Shown here in pieces: positions 7,906 through 16,943 of a DNA stretch of 64,000 nt. Under the pieces are notes generated by a model that was not told the DNA's origin, searched no databases, and was given only the letters and a program-made list of their open reading frames with translations. Positions within the stretch are counted from its first letter, which is position 1; every line of letters starts with the position of its first letter. The stretch is from positions 2,046,001 to 2,110,000 of the forward strand of contig NZ_AP017315.1 of assembly GCF_002355395.1 (NCBI RefSeq), given 5' to 3'. Source of the DNA: Microcella alkaliphila. GTDB taxonomy: Bacteria > Actinomycetota > Actinomycetes > Actinomycetales > Microbacteriaceae. A program made the position numbers and the translations under genes.

Positions 7906-9234
7906 TCAGAACCAGATGCTGAGGCGCGGAGCGATCGGGCTACGCAGCATCGCGTCGGCGGCGACGGCGGCGCCCGGCGTCTGCTCGGCAATGCGGCCAG
8001 CGGCGGCGAGGGTGGCCGCATTGACGCCCCCGAGGTACAGCGAGCCGAGGGCCCGCACGTCGAGCGCGAGGTGCGCCGCGCCGTCGGGCGCATCCCCGTC
8101 GAGCGGCGCGCACTCCCCCGACCCGTCGGTGTGGGCGGTGAGCAGGTAGCGTCCTGCCGCGATACCGTCGGGGTCGTCCACGTCGAGCAGGAGGCTGCCC
8201 TCGGCTGCGTAGCCGCGCGCGGCGAAGGCGGCCGGCACGTCGAGGATGCGCACCCACAGATGATCGGTGACGTCCGTCGTGCGCACGGCACGAGCATCCG
8301 CGACCTGCCAGCGCAGCGGTTCGTCGACGCTGCGCAAGTCGACCGTGATCCCGGCGACGAGGTCGAGGTCGAGCAGGTAGCGCCACAGCGCGGCGTACGC
8401 GTCGGGGGTGGCTGCGATCAGCTCGGTGACCGTCACGCGGTGCTTCGTGAAGTCGCTGCCCTGCTCGGCGACGCGGTAGAGCGCGAACCCCTGCGGCTCG
8501 CCGTCGGCGTCGTCGTAGCGCACCGCGCGCAGGGCTCCCGCGTCTTTCTTCGTGTCACCGGTGAGGGCGAACATGCGATCCCACAGTCGTGGCCAGCGGT
8601 CGATCTCGCCGGGAACTCCGTGGCGCGCGCGGCGCTCGATCTCGGGCGCTTGCTGCCGTAGGGAAGCCCGCTCGACGAGGTGCACGCGGCCCTCAGGAAC
8701 GGGACCGGTCCAGTTGGCGCGGCGTTGCTCGATCGAGAGGGATGCGGCGAAGGCGGCGGGCGAGAACCCGAAGCGCCCGTAGATGGTCGCCTCTGAGACC
8801 GTGAGCACCGCGAGCGGAGCGCCGTGCTCACGCGCAGCAGCCAGCTCTGACTCGAGCAGGGCGCGAGCGATGCCGCGGCGGCGGTGCGTCGGCGCGACCG
8901 TGACTGAGCTGATGGCCCAGGCCTCGACGTAGCGCTCGCCCGGGGTTGTCAGCCTTGTTGGCCACGAACTGACCGTCGCGACCGGGGTCGCCGGGTCGGC
9001 AGCAGAGTCATCCCACACGGCGGCGAGACGACTGTCGCGAAAGGGGGTGAAGCGGTCGGCGAGCTCGCCATCCTCGGGGTCGTCGGCGTAGAAGCCGCGC
9101 AGGTCGGCGCGCAGCCACGCCGCGCACTGCGCCTCGTCATCGAGGTCGACGAGGCCGAAGCGGAGACCACGGGCGGCGAGGGCGGCCGCCTGCTCGGCAG
9201 GAACGGGAAGGGACTGGAACGGGTGACGCGGCAT
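7906..9234 (-). CDS. Eis-like GNAT family N-acetyltransferase
   Basis: A 442-residue protein with the three-part Eis layout: an N-terminal GNAT domain whose acetyl-CoA motif is RRRGIA at residues 118-123, a second GNAT-like fold, and a C-terminal sterol-carrier-protein-like domain. The protein ends in Phe, as in mycobacterial Eis, where the C-terminal carboxylate acts as general base. Eis enzymes acetylate several amines of aminoglycosides and of lysines or polyamines. The natural substrate here is unknown, and resistance should not be assumed. The start ATG follows a gap of only 9 bp from the upstream gene, so it may be co-transcribed with benE. Confidence 0.85.
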   Translation of the reverse strand: MPRHPFQSLPVPAEQAAALAARGLRFGLVDLDDEAQCAAWLRADLRGFYADDPEDGELADRFTPFRDSRLAAVWDDSAADPATPVATVSSWPTRLTTPGERYVEAWAISSVTVAPTHRRRGIARALLESELAAAREHGAPLAVLTVSEATIYGRFGFSPAAFAASLSIEQRRANWTGPVPEGRVHLVERASLRQQAPEIERRARHGVPGEIDRWPRLWDRMFALTGDTKKDAGALRAVRYDDADGEPQGFALYRVAEQGSDFTKHRVTVTELIAATPDAYAALWRYLLDLDLVAGITVDLRSVDEPLRWQVADARAVRTTDVTDHLWVRILDVPAAFAARGYAAEGSLLLDVDDPDGIAAGRYLLTAHTDGSGECAPLDGDAPDGAAHLALDVRALGSLYLGGVNAATLAAAGRIAEQTPGAAVAADAMLRSPIAPRLSIWF

Positions 9235-9243
9235 GGCGCCAGG

Positions 9244-10044
9244 CTAGCGGTCGGCGTCGTCCGCGCCGACGCTCGCTCCCTGCCGAAGCAGCTCAATCGC
9301 GACGACCTCGACGGGAACGCCCGACGCGATCGCACGGGCCTGCAAGAGTTCTGCGATCGTGCCCGGCACCGTGAGCACGAGGGCGTTCGGGTCGTCGTCA
9401 GCGCCGTGTAGCGACGCGCGCCCCGAAACCTGCGGCACGGGCTGGCGCGGCTCGTCGCGCACGAAGATGGCGAGCACGGGTACGACGACCGTGCCGAGCA
9501 CGTCGAGGATGGCGATCACGCCGAACACCCGCCAATACAGGTCGCCGTCGTCGCCTGGAATGTCGCCCTCGGTCACGATCGGAAGGATCAGCAGGATCGC
9601 CACGATGCCGATCGCCACGAGGGTGGCGGCAAGCCCGATGCGAATGGGACGTCGACGACGGCCGGCGAGAAGCAGCAGCAGGTTCGCGTGGGCGAGGCTC
9701 ACCGCGAGGATTCCGGCGACTCCGAACGCCTGCAGCCAGGTGTCGAGGTCGGGCAGGTTCCAGTCGCGCCAGATCAGCACCATGCCGGGCACGAGCGCCG
9801 CAAGACTGGCGAGGAGGCCGGCGGCCGCAACGATGCGCATCGAGCGGTCCGCAATCGCGAGATGGCACAGCGCGGTGATCGACGCCGCGCCGAACAGGAC
9901 GGTGGTGAGCAGGATCTTGCCCTGCGTTTCGCCGAAGTCGCCGCCCAGCAGGGCGACGATCCCCACGACGGCGGCCGCCGAGAACGAGATGATGATGCCG
10001 TAGATGGCACCCTTGCGGGCCGCGGAGATGATGTCGGGGTTCAT
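9244..10044 (-). CDS. Multi-span membrane protein of unknown function
   Basis: A 266-residue protein with about six hydrophobic segments in the first 200 residues and a soluble C-terminal tail of about 60 residues (ALVLTVPGTIAELLQARAIASG onward). Its ATG overlaps the benE stop by four bases (10041-10044), so it is translationally coupled to the transporter. I do not recognise a family. An accessory role for BenE or an unrelated membrane function are both possible. Confidence 0.7.
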   Translation of the reverse strand: MNPDIISAARKGAIYGIIISFSAAAVVGIVALLGGDFGETQGKILLTTVLFGAASITALCHLAIADRSMRIVAAAGLLASLAALVPGMVLIWRDWNLPDLDTWLQAFGVAGILAVSLAHANLLLLLAGRRRRPIRIGLAATLVAIGIVAILLILPIVTEGDIPGDDGDLYWRVFGVIAILDVLGTVVVPVLAIFVRDEPRQPVPQVSGRASLHGADDDPNALVLTVPGTIAELLQARAIASGVPVEVVAIELLRQGASVGADDADR

Positions 10045-11228
10045 GGCGCCTCACCCTGTTCTTCCGGCAGCGCTGCCGGGCGCGGTGACCGCGTGCGGGT
10101 CACGAGCATCACGATAGACCCGGCGGCGAGTCCCCAGAAAGCGCTTCCGATTCCGGCGACGACGACGCCCGAGGCGACGACGACGAGAGTGACCGCGGCG
10201 ACAACGCGGGTATCGGGCGGTTCGAAGGCCGCCACGAGTCCCGACGCGAGGGCCGAGAACAGCGCGAGGCCCGCCACGGCGATGATCAGGATCGGCGGCG
10301 CGGCTGTCACGAGCGCCGTCGCTGCGCCGGCCGCAAGCCCCAGCACGATGTAGGTGGCGCCGCCGGCGATCGGGGCGATGAAGCGCCTCGAGGGGTCGGG
10401 ATGCGCATCCGGACCGCCCATCAACGCGGCGGTAATCGCCGCAAGATTCAGGGCAAAGCCGCCGAAGGGGGCGGCGAGCACGGTCGCGGCGCCGCTCGAC
10501 GTCAGGATGGCGCGGGCGGGCACCTCGCGGTAGCCGAGCGTCGACAGCACGGCGAAGCCGGGCACGTTCTGCCCGGCCATCGTGACGATGAACAGCGGCA
10601 CGCCGAGGCTGACGATGACGGCGGCATCGAACGCGGGCGGGGTGAGCGCGAGCACCGGCGCGAGCGGTGCCTCGGCAACCGCATCGGCGCCGGTGATGAC
10701 GATGCCGACGATCGCGACGAGCATGGCGGCTGGCACGGCCCACCGCGTGGCGAAGCGCAGAAGCACCAGCCAGACGACAATCACCGGCGCGGCGAGCACC
10801 GGCTGCTCGATCAACGCCGTCACGGGGGCGATGCAGATCGGAACGAGGATGCCCGCCAGCATCGCGCCCGCGATCGGCATCGGGATGCGCGTCATCGCGC
10901 GGCCGAGCGCCGGCCAGAGTCCCGTGATGGCGAGCAGCACCCCGCACACAAGGAACGCGCCGATGGCGGCCGAGTAGTCGTCGGTGACACCCTGGGCGGC
11001 CACCAGCACCGCGGCACCCGGCGTCGACCAGGCGAACGACAGCGGCAGGCGGAAGCGCCACGACAAAAGCCCGGCGAGCAGCGCCTGCGCGATGCACAGG
11101 ATCAGCAGGCCGCTCGCCGCCTCCGCGGGTGACGCACCGACGGCGATGAGCCCGGCGATGACGAGTGCGAACGAGCTGGCGAAGCCCGTCAGCGCGCCGA
11201 TGACCCCGGCGATGATCGGCTGCAGCAC
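10041..11228 (-). CDS. benE: BenE family benzoate/H+ symporter-like transporter
   Basis: A 395-residue integral membrane protein with about 12 helices. The family features GFASSFALV near the N-terminus, FAWSTPGAA around residue 66 and VTMAGQNVPGFAVL in the middle identify BenE. Characterised members import benzoate with protons, but no benzoate catabolic genes are nearby, so the substrate is uncertain. It heads a short minus-strand operon with the coupled membrane protein and perhaps the Eis-like gene. A long inverted repeat lies directly upstream of its start. Confidence 0.9.
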   Translation of the reverse strand: MLQPIIAGVIGALTGFASSFALVIAGLIAVGASPAEAASGLLILCIAQALLAGLLSWRFRLPLSFAWSTPGAAVLVAAQGVTDDYSAAIGAFLVCGVLLAITGLWPALGRAMTRIPMPIAGAMLAGILVPICIAPVTALIEQPVLAAPVIVVWLVLLRFATRWAVPAAMLVAIVGIVITGADAVAEAPLAPVLALTPPAFDAAVIVSLGVPLFIVTMAGQNVPGFAVLSTLGYREVPARAILTSSGAATVLAAPFGGFALNLAAITAALMGGPDAHPDPSRRFIAPIAGGATYIVLGLAAGAATALVTAAPPILIIAVAGLALFSALASGLVAAFEPPDTRVVAAVTLVVVASGVVVAGIGSAFWGLAAGSIVMLVTRTRSPRPAALPEEQGEAP

Positions 11229-11252
11229 GAGGCTGAGCCTAGCCGCGGCGTC

Positions 11253-11327
11253 GTTCGTAACTCAGGAACCGGCGCGTGTACAGCGCGAGAGCTAACGCTC
11301 GGGGCGCCGGCTTCCTGAATTACGAAC
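11253..11327. repeat. Long imperfect inverted repeat with a nested hairpin
   Basis: Arms at 11253-11275 and 11304-11327 (23 and 24 bp) are complementary except for one substitution and one extra base. The 28-bp loop contains GAGC-TAAC-GCTC, itself a perfect short hairpin. The right arm covers the stop codon of the GH31 gene. It is probably the terminator of the GH31 operon, but like the element at 3819-3934 it is much longer than a usual terminator and lacks a T-tract. Confidence 0.65.
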
Positions 11328-13551
11328 CAAACACCTCCGCCAGGGTCGCCCACGCCTCGGCGCGCACGTACACGGGCACTTCGTCCCACGGAACGACCCG
11401 GGTGTCGGCGCCGCCCCCGACCCTCTCCCCCGTGAAGGCGTGAACCCAGTCGCCGTCCGGGAGGGTCGCGGTGTGGGTCGTGGCGCCCTCCTGGGTAACC
11501 GGTGAGACGAGGATGTCGCGGCCGAGCATCCATTGCAGGGGGTGCGCCCAGAGCGCCTCATCGTTCGGCCAGTCGAAAAACAGCGGCCGCATGAGGCTCG
11601 TTCCCTGCCCGATCGCCCACGCGCTCTCGGCAGAGAGATAGGGCACGAGACGCTCGCGCAGGTGCACGAGCCGACGCACGCCCGGAAGGACGCGGTCGTC
11701 GCCGGTGCGCTCGGCGATGTTCCACGGCGTGCGGTCACGACTGGGCGTGCGGTGGTGGTTGAACTCGGAGTGGTACTGCATGATCGGTACGAACGTCGCC
11801 GCCGCCATCGAGCGCAGGTAAAGCTCGGCCGTCGGGATCTCGCCGCTGAAGCCGGCGATATCCCACCCCCAGTAGAGGATGCCGCTCGCGGTGGCGTTGA
11901 GCCCCGCGAAGAGCGACCAGCGAAACGCCTCCCACGTCGAGTTCTCGTCGCCCGCCCAGAACGCGCCGTGGCACTGCGAACCGGTGAAGCCCGCGCGCGA
12001 GAACGTCACCGGCGCCTTCCCGGCCCGGCGCAACAGGTCGCCGTACGCCTTCGCGTACGCGACGGGGAACGTGTTGTTCGCCTCGTCGCCGCGGCGTCCG
12101 TCGAGGTAGGCCAACTCACGGCCCCAGGCGTGTTCGCCGCCGTCGGTCTTGAAGCCGTCGATGCCGAGCTCCTCGACGAGGTACCGGCGCTTGTTCGTCC
12201 ACCATTCGGCGGCGCGCTCGTCGGTCAGATCGGGCATGAGGCTGAGCGGAAACCACCAGCCGCGGTTGCGGTAGGGGCGCAACCGACCGTCGGGGCCCGG
12301 CTCGCGAATCAGAACACCCTCACGCACGGCCGCATCCGCATCGTGCCGAACCTGGCCGCGCGGGTGGGGCCGCATCTTGATGAGCGGAATCTGCCACAGC
12401 AGCAGCGCTATGTCGCGCGCGTGTAGCTCGTCGACCATGCCCTTGGGGTCGGGCCAGGCGCCGTCGGCCGGGAAGGTGAAGTCGGCAAGCCGCATGGGGC
12501 CGCCGTCCTCGCGCGGCGTGTACTGCGCATCCCGCCAGATGTGGAAGGTGCTTTCGTCGCTCCACGCCTCGATGACGACGCTGCCCACCGGAATGTCGTG
12601 CTCGCGGTGCAGGTCGACCTGCCGCATGACCTCGGCCTGCGTGTTCCACTCGTTGCCGCTAGCCCACAGTCGCAGAACCCAGTCGGGCAGCTGCTCGGGT
12701 CGGCCCACCTCGGCGAGAAACGCATCGAGAACGGTGTGCGGGTCGCCCTCGTATCCGCCGACCGACAGAACGCCGGATGCTGCGCTCGCCGCATCGACCT
12801 CGGCCTCGATCACAAGGCGGTCGCCCCGCGTCTGGCCCACGTCGAACCACACGCGGCGGCTCGTGCGCACGTGAAAGCCCCAGCCGCGGCCGCCCACGAC
12901 GTGCGCGAACGGCATCGGCAGGTAGGTTTTGCGCTCGAGACCTTGCGACTTGTACTGCTCGAAGACGACCGAGTCGAGGGATGCGCCACGGTGGTCGAGC
13001 GCGTCGAAACGCTCCCCGAAACCGGCCACCTTCTCGCCATCGGCGAGCGTGAGCGCGAAGCGCACCCGCAGGAGGCGCTCGCCGTCGTCGAGCACCGCGA
13101 CGCTGCCGGGCACGAGCCCCACGGCCGGATCGGCGGCGACCGTGTCGTCTGCGGCGGCGCGCCAGCCGGCGACGCGCACCGCGAACCAGCGGGTGCGCTG
13201 CGACTCGGGCGCGCCGTCGGGGCCGCCGACGAAGCGGTAGCGAGCGTGGGTGCCGGAGGCAAGCCCATTGAGCGTGACCGAGAAACCCCCGGCCGCGCGG
13301 GCCAGGCGCGCCTGCGCGCTCGCGAGGTGCCCGCCGTCGACGGCCTGCCCGCGCGAGCGGCGCTGCGTGCGGGTCAGGGGGTGCGTGGTGACGCTGTCAC
13401 CGTCGTCCCACTGCAGCGTGACCTGGTCGACGTCGGGGGTGACGCGCACGCCGAGCGTCAGCGGCGACCCGGCAACCGGGTCGACCGGATCGCGCTGCTC
13501 GGTGTCGACCGAGTACGGGTGGCCGCTGCCGGAGGGGCGGTGCCGGATCAT
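11320..13551 (-). CDS. Glycoside hydrolase family 31 (alpha-glucosidase-like)
   Basis: A 743-residue GH31 enzyme. The N-terminal 250 residues form the beta-sandwich, then the (beta/alpha)8 barrel follows with nucleophile motif GFKTDGGE and acid/base region FWAGDENSTWEAF, and a C-terminal beta domain. No signal peptide is seen, so it acts in the cytoplasm on imported sugars. GH31 includes alpha-glucosidases, alpha-xylosidases and others; the exact linkage is not decided here. The start is the ATG overlapping the GH15 stop (13548-13551). It is the last gene of the sugar operon. Confidence 0.9.
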   Translation of the reverse strand: MIRHRPSGSGHPYSVDTEQRDPVDPVAGSPLTLGVRVTPDVDQVTLQWDDGDSVTTHPLTRTQRRSRGQAVDGGHLASAQARLARAAGGFSVTLNGLASGTHARYRFVGGPDGAPESQRTRWFAVRVAGWRAAADDTVAADPAVGLVPGSVAVLDDGERLLRVRFALTLADGEKVAGFGERFDALDHRGASLDSVVFEQYKSQGLERKTYLPMPFAHVVGGRGWGFHVRTSRRVWFDVGQTRGDRLVIEAEVDAASAASGVLSVGGYEGDPHTVLDAFLAEVGRPEQLPDWVLRLWASGNEWNTQAEVMRQVDLHREHDIPVGSVVIEAWSDESTFHIWRDAQYTPREDGGPMRLADFTFPADGAWPDPKGMVDELHARDIALLLWQIPLIKMRPHPRGQVRHDADAAVREGVLIREPGPDGRLRPYRNRGWWFPLSLMPDLTDERAAEWWTNKRRYLVEELGIDGFKTDGGEHAWGRELAYLDGRRGDEANNTFPVAYAKAYGDLLRRAGKAPVTFSRAGFTGSQCHGAFWAGDENSTWEAFRWSLFAGLNATASGILYWGWDIAGFSGEIPTAELYLRSMAAATFVPIMQYHSEFNHHRTPSRDRTPWNIAERTGDDRVLPGVRRLVHLRERLVPYLSAESAWAIGQGTSLMRPLFFDWPNDEALWAHPLQWMLGRDILVSPVTQEGATTHTATLPDGDWVHAFTGERVGGGADTRVVPWDEVPVYVRAEAWATLAEVFGS

Positions 13552-14693
13552 GCGCCCTCCTCCGGGACGTGCGGCGTGATGATGTCGAGCTCGATGGCCA
13601 GGCGCACGAACATGGCGTGGCTCCAGAGCAGGGGGGTTGCCACGTCGCCCCAGCGCTCGACCCATTCGGCGCGCCGCTCGGGCGCGAGCAGGTGGTCGGA
13701 CACCTGCTCGGGCAGGTAACCCTCGGGGGTGACCGTGCGGGCCGCCCACTCGAGTCGGGCTAGCGCGGCCGGCCGATCGCCGGCGGCGGCGTATGCCAGC
13801 CCGAGCATGCAGCTCAGCAGTGGCCACTGGCCGCCACCGTAAAAGGTGTCGAACGAGAAGCGGTGCACGCCCCCGCCCACGTCGAGAGCGTCGTCGACCG
13901 CTCGGATGCTCGCGCGGCCGAGCGGGCTCGTCGCGTCGATGACGCCGAGCGGCGCGATCGCTGCCGACAGTGACCCGTCGACGTCGGTCGACCCGAGCCA
14001 CTTGGTCAGGTGGCCGTCGTGCACGCCGCGTCGGGCGACGAGGTCACGCGCGGCCGCGGCGGCCCCGCGGGCGGCGTCGGCGCGATCGCCCTCAACGGCG
14101 GCTGAGCGAACGGCGGCCTCAAGGCCAGCCACGATGCACAAAAGCGTTGAGACGTGCACCTGCTCGCGGTGCTCCTCCCACCAGTCGTAGCAGGGGCGTG
14201 ACCACGTGGCCGCGAGGTAGTCGACGCTGAGGGCGATGCCATCACGCCAGCGCGCGACGTCGAGCCCGTGGCGGTCGGCGTGAGCGACGGCGGCCCACAC
14301 CCACGTGCCGTAGCCGTCGGTCTGGAAGTCCCACCAGTCGTCGTCCCCCTCCGCACCCTCCATGGTGAAGCGGGTCGGCAGCATGTGCTCGTCGGGCAGG
14401 GGACGGCCCGCGGCCGCCGCCTCGACGATCTCGGTGATGCGCGAACGGCGCTCGACGAGCATCCGCTGGCACCAATCGAAGAAGCGGGATGCGCTGTTGA
14501 CGGCACCGGCGCTCGACACGCCGTCGGCGATGAACGCGCCGTCGCGGAACCAGCTGTAGCCCTGATAGGCGGAAAAAGTGGGGCTGGCGGGGTAGGCGCC
14601 GCTGGGATGTTGAAGAGAGGTGATGAGCGAGACGCTCGAGCGCGCGAGGTCGGCGAGCGCGTCGGTGCCGACCGGGGTGGTCAGTGCGGTCAT
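13548..14693 (-). CDS. Glycoside hydrolase family 15-like protein
   Basis: A 381-residue (alpha/alpha)6-barrel enzyme with GH15 features: WFRDGAF near residue 48, DFQTDGYGTWVWA near residue 123, and the C-terminal LLWSHAMFV. It lacks the beta-sandwich and starch-binding parts of glucoamylases and has no secretion signal, so it probably hydrolyses short alpha-glucosides in the cytoplasm. It overlaps the GH31 start by four bases. A strong hairpin separates it from the binding-protein gene upstream. Confidence 0.8.
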   Translation of the reverse strand: MTALTTPVGTDALADLARSSVSLITSLQHPSGAYPASPTFSAYQGYSWFRDGAFIADGVSSAGAVNSASRFFDWCQRMLVERRSRITEIVEAAAAGRPLPDEHMLPTRFTMEGAEGDDDWWDFQTDGYGTWVWAAVAHADRHGLDVARWRDGIALSVDYLAATWSRPCYDWWEEHREQVHVSTLLCIVAGLEAAVRSAAVEGDRADAARGAAAAARDLVARRGVHDGHLTKWLGSTDVDGSLSAAIAPLGVIDATSPLGRASIRAVDDALDVGGGVHRFSFDTFYGGGQWPLLSCMLGLAYAAAGDRPAALARLEWAARTVTPEGYLPEQVSDHLLAPERRAEWVERWGDVATPLLWSHAMFVRLAIELDIITPHVPEEGA

Positions 14694-14719
14694 GGTATCG
14701 GCCCTCCGGGGCGTGACGG

Positions 14720-14759
14720 GGGCGGGGCCCTGCCGGGTGTGTCCGGCCGAGCCCCGCCC
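14720..14759 (-). promoter_or_regulatory. Intra-operon hairpin between binding-protein and GH15 genes
   Basis: GGGCGGGGC (14720-14728) pairs perfectly with GCCCCGCCC (14751-14759), and CCGG/CCGG inside the loop can extend the structure. Such stems after solute-binding-protein genes often protect the upstream mRNA or cause partial termination, raising binding protein levels above the downstream enzymes. Confidence 0.6.
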
Positions 14760-14776
14760 GAGCTGGGTCAGGCCGG

Positions 14777-16048
14777 TCAGCCGCCGATGGCGGCGTTGAT
14801 GCGCTCTTCGGCGCTCGCCAGGGCGTCGGCGACGGACTTGCGGCCGGCCTGCGCCTCGACGAGTTCCTCGCCGATGATGTCTTGCATCTCAGTCTGCCCG
14901 GTCGCCACAACCGGAGGAAGAGCGACCGCGTCGAGCGAGTCGAACACGGCCTGGCGGTTCGCCGGGTTGTCCTTCGCCAGGTAGACCTCGAGCTGGCTGT
15001 CGTCGGCGATCGGCGGCAGCTCCCAGCCGGCGTCGAGGCGGATGTCGACCATCGTCTGCGAACTGGTGAGGAACTCGGCCCACTTCGTCGCCGCCTCGAT
15101 GTTCGCGCTCGACGCCGAGACGCCGACCGCGTTCGAGAACACGGCACTCGCCTGCTGCGTGTTGCCCGGCTCCACGGCGATGTCCCACGCGAACGGCGCG
15201 TCGGCGAAGGCGCCGAACATCCAGATGCCCGTGTGCAGCATGCCGAGGCGGCCCTCGAGGAAGAGGTTCGTGTCGAAGTCGGGCGTGCCCTGACCGGCCT
15301 CAATGGTCGGCATGAGCGTGCCGCTCTTGCCGGTCAGCCACTCGGCGGCCTCGATGCCGCCCGGGGTGTTGAAGGCAACCGCGGTGTTGTCGTCGTTGAG
15401 GAACGACTCACCGTTCTGCTCGAGCACCTTGTAGTACTCGTAGAACGACACCGGCTGGTGGCTGCCCCAGATGTCGTCGCCGAGGGCAGAGATCGCCTCG
15501 CCGGCCGCCTGCTCGTCGGCCCACGTCCAGTCGTTCGTGGGGTAGTCGAGGCCGGCCTCATCGAACAGGTCGGCGTTGTAGAACAAGACGACCGTCGAGA
15601 ACGAGCTCGGCAACGCGTACGACTGACCGTCCGTCGCGTACGCCTCCAGCAGCGAGGGGCGGTAGGCGCTGGGGTCCGACACCTCGAGCGGCGCGAGCAC
15701 GCCGTTTGCCTGGTAGGCGGCATAGTTCGCGTACTCGATGTCGAACACGTCGCTCACCGTTCCGGCCGCGAGGTCGGTCTGCAGCGCCGTGCCGTAGTCG
15801 CCGTAGGGCAACGTGGTCACATCGACGGTGATGCCGGGGTTTTCCTCTTCGAAGGCGTCGACGATGGTCTGAAGGTTCTCTTCGTTGCCGCCGTTCGAGA
15901 TGAAGTTCGTGTAGGTAATGGTGACGTTTTCGGTCGGCGTTTCGCCGCCCGGGGTTGCCGGGTCGGTGGGCGCCTCGGCGGCGCAGGCGGTGAGTGCCAG
16001 GGCGCCGACGGCGGCAATGCCGACGGCGAGGCGGAATGTGCGCTTCAT
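14777..16048 (-). CDS. ABC transporter sugar-binding lipoprotein
   Basis: A 423-residue extracytoplasmic solute-binding protein of the carbohydrate (family 1) type. The signal peptide ends in lipobox LTAC with Cys22 as the lipidated residue. The mature part has the two-lobed pattern with the ITVDVTTLPYGDY and LGMLHTGIWMFGAF regions typical of maltose/oligosaccharide binders. It captures sugar for the two permeases encoded just upstream. The gap to the permease is 64 bp. Confidence 0.93.
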   Translation of the reverse strand: MKRTFRLAVGIAAVGALALTACAAEAPTDPATPGGETPTENVTITYTNFISNGGNEENLQTIVDAFEEENPGITVDVTTLPYGDYGTALQTDLAAGTVSDVFDIEYANYAAYQANGVLAPLEVSDPSAYRPSLLEAYATDGQSYALPSSFSTVVLFYNADLFDEAGLDYPTNDWTWADEQAAGEAISALGDDIWGSHQPVSFYEYYKVLEQNGESFLNDDNTAVAFNTPGGIEAAEWLTGKSGTLMPTIEAGQGTPDFDTNLFLEGRLGMLHTGIWMFGAFADAPFAWDIAVEPGNTQQASAVFSNAVGVSASSANIEAATKWAEFLTSSQTMVDIRLDAGWELPPIADDSQLEVYLAKDNPANRQAVFDSLDAVALPPVVATGQTEMQDIIGEELVEAQAGRKSVADALASAEERINAAIGG

Positions 16049-16112
16049 GGGGTGATATCTCCTTTGATACTGCGGTTCCGGTGGTGCGGATCGGATGGGG
16101 TGATTCCCGGGG

Positions 16113-16943
16113 CTACTTGATCCCCGAGCTGGCGACGCCCTGAATGATGTACTTCTGGGCGAACAGATAGATGGCGAGCATGGGCAGCACGCTGATGACG
16201 CTTCCGGCCATGACCACGTCCCACGCGGTCGTGTACTGGCCCTGCAACCCCGCGAGGGCGATGGGCAGCGTCTGCAGGGTGGGGTCGCGCAGCACGATCA
16301 GCGGCCACAGGAAGCTGTTCCAGCTGCCCATGAAGGCGAAGATCGTGAGCGTCGCGAGCGCCGGCTTGATGTTCGGCAGGATGATCGTGGCGAAGATCCG
16401 AAAGTGGCCGGCACCATCCAACGTGGCCGCCTCGTCCAGCTCGCGCGGCACCTGGTTGATGGCCTGGCGCAGCAGGAAGATGCCAAACGCGGTGGCGAAG
16501 GTCGGCAAGAGCGCGCCGAGGTAGGTGTTCAGCAGCCCGAACGTGCGCAGCTGGGCGAACAGCGGCACGATCAGCACCTGCAGCGGGATCATCATCGTCG
16601 CGAGGTACACGGCGAACACGATGCCGCGGCCGCGGAACGGCAGGCGGCTGAACGCGTAGGCCGCGGTCGCGCTCGTGAACAACTGCACGATCGTGGTGAT
16701 GGCCGCAAGCATCAGGCTGTTCATCGCGACCCGTGCAAACGGCCTCTCGGTGAAGAGAGTCTCGTACGCCCCGAGGGACGGGTTCTCGGGCCACAGCCGA
16801 ATGGGGCTGCCGAGGTTCGCGCCGGGCGTGAGCGAGGTCACGACCGTCCAGACGAACGGGAACATCATCGCGAGCCCGCCGACGACGAGCACACCGGCGA
16901 TCAGGATGCGCGTAGCGCGGTTTCGGGTGGATACCTCACGCAT
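16113..16943 (-). CDS. ABC transporter permease, carbohydrate CUT1 type (MalG-like)
   Basis: A 276-residue inner membrane permease with six helices and the EAA loop (ELDEAATLDGAGHFRIFATIILP) that docks the ATPase. The short N-terminus and WNSFLWPLIV segment mark it as the MalG-type partner. The start is the ATG at 16943, whose first eight bases overlap the end of the other permease gene (16936-16943). Confidence 0.93.
   Translation of the reverse strand: MREVSTRNRATRILIAGVLVVGGLAMMFPFVWTVVTSLTPGANLGSPIRLWPENPSLGAYETLFTERPFARVAMNSLMLAAITTIVQLFTSATAAYAFSRLPFRGRGIVFAVYLATMMIPLQVLIVPLFAQLRTFGLLNTYLGALLPTFATAFGIFLLRQAINQVPRELDEAATLDGAGHFRIFATIILPNIKPALATLTIFAFMGSWNSFLWPLIVLRDPTLQTLPIALAGLQGQYTTAWDVVMAGSVISVLPMLAIYLFAQKYIIQGVASSGIK

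Noticed and set aside
10401..11132. 243-codon plus-strand frame opposite benE
   Set aside because: Arg/Gly/His-rich shadow of a membrane protein gene; no start signal or recognisable domain.
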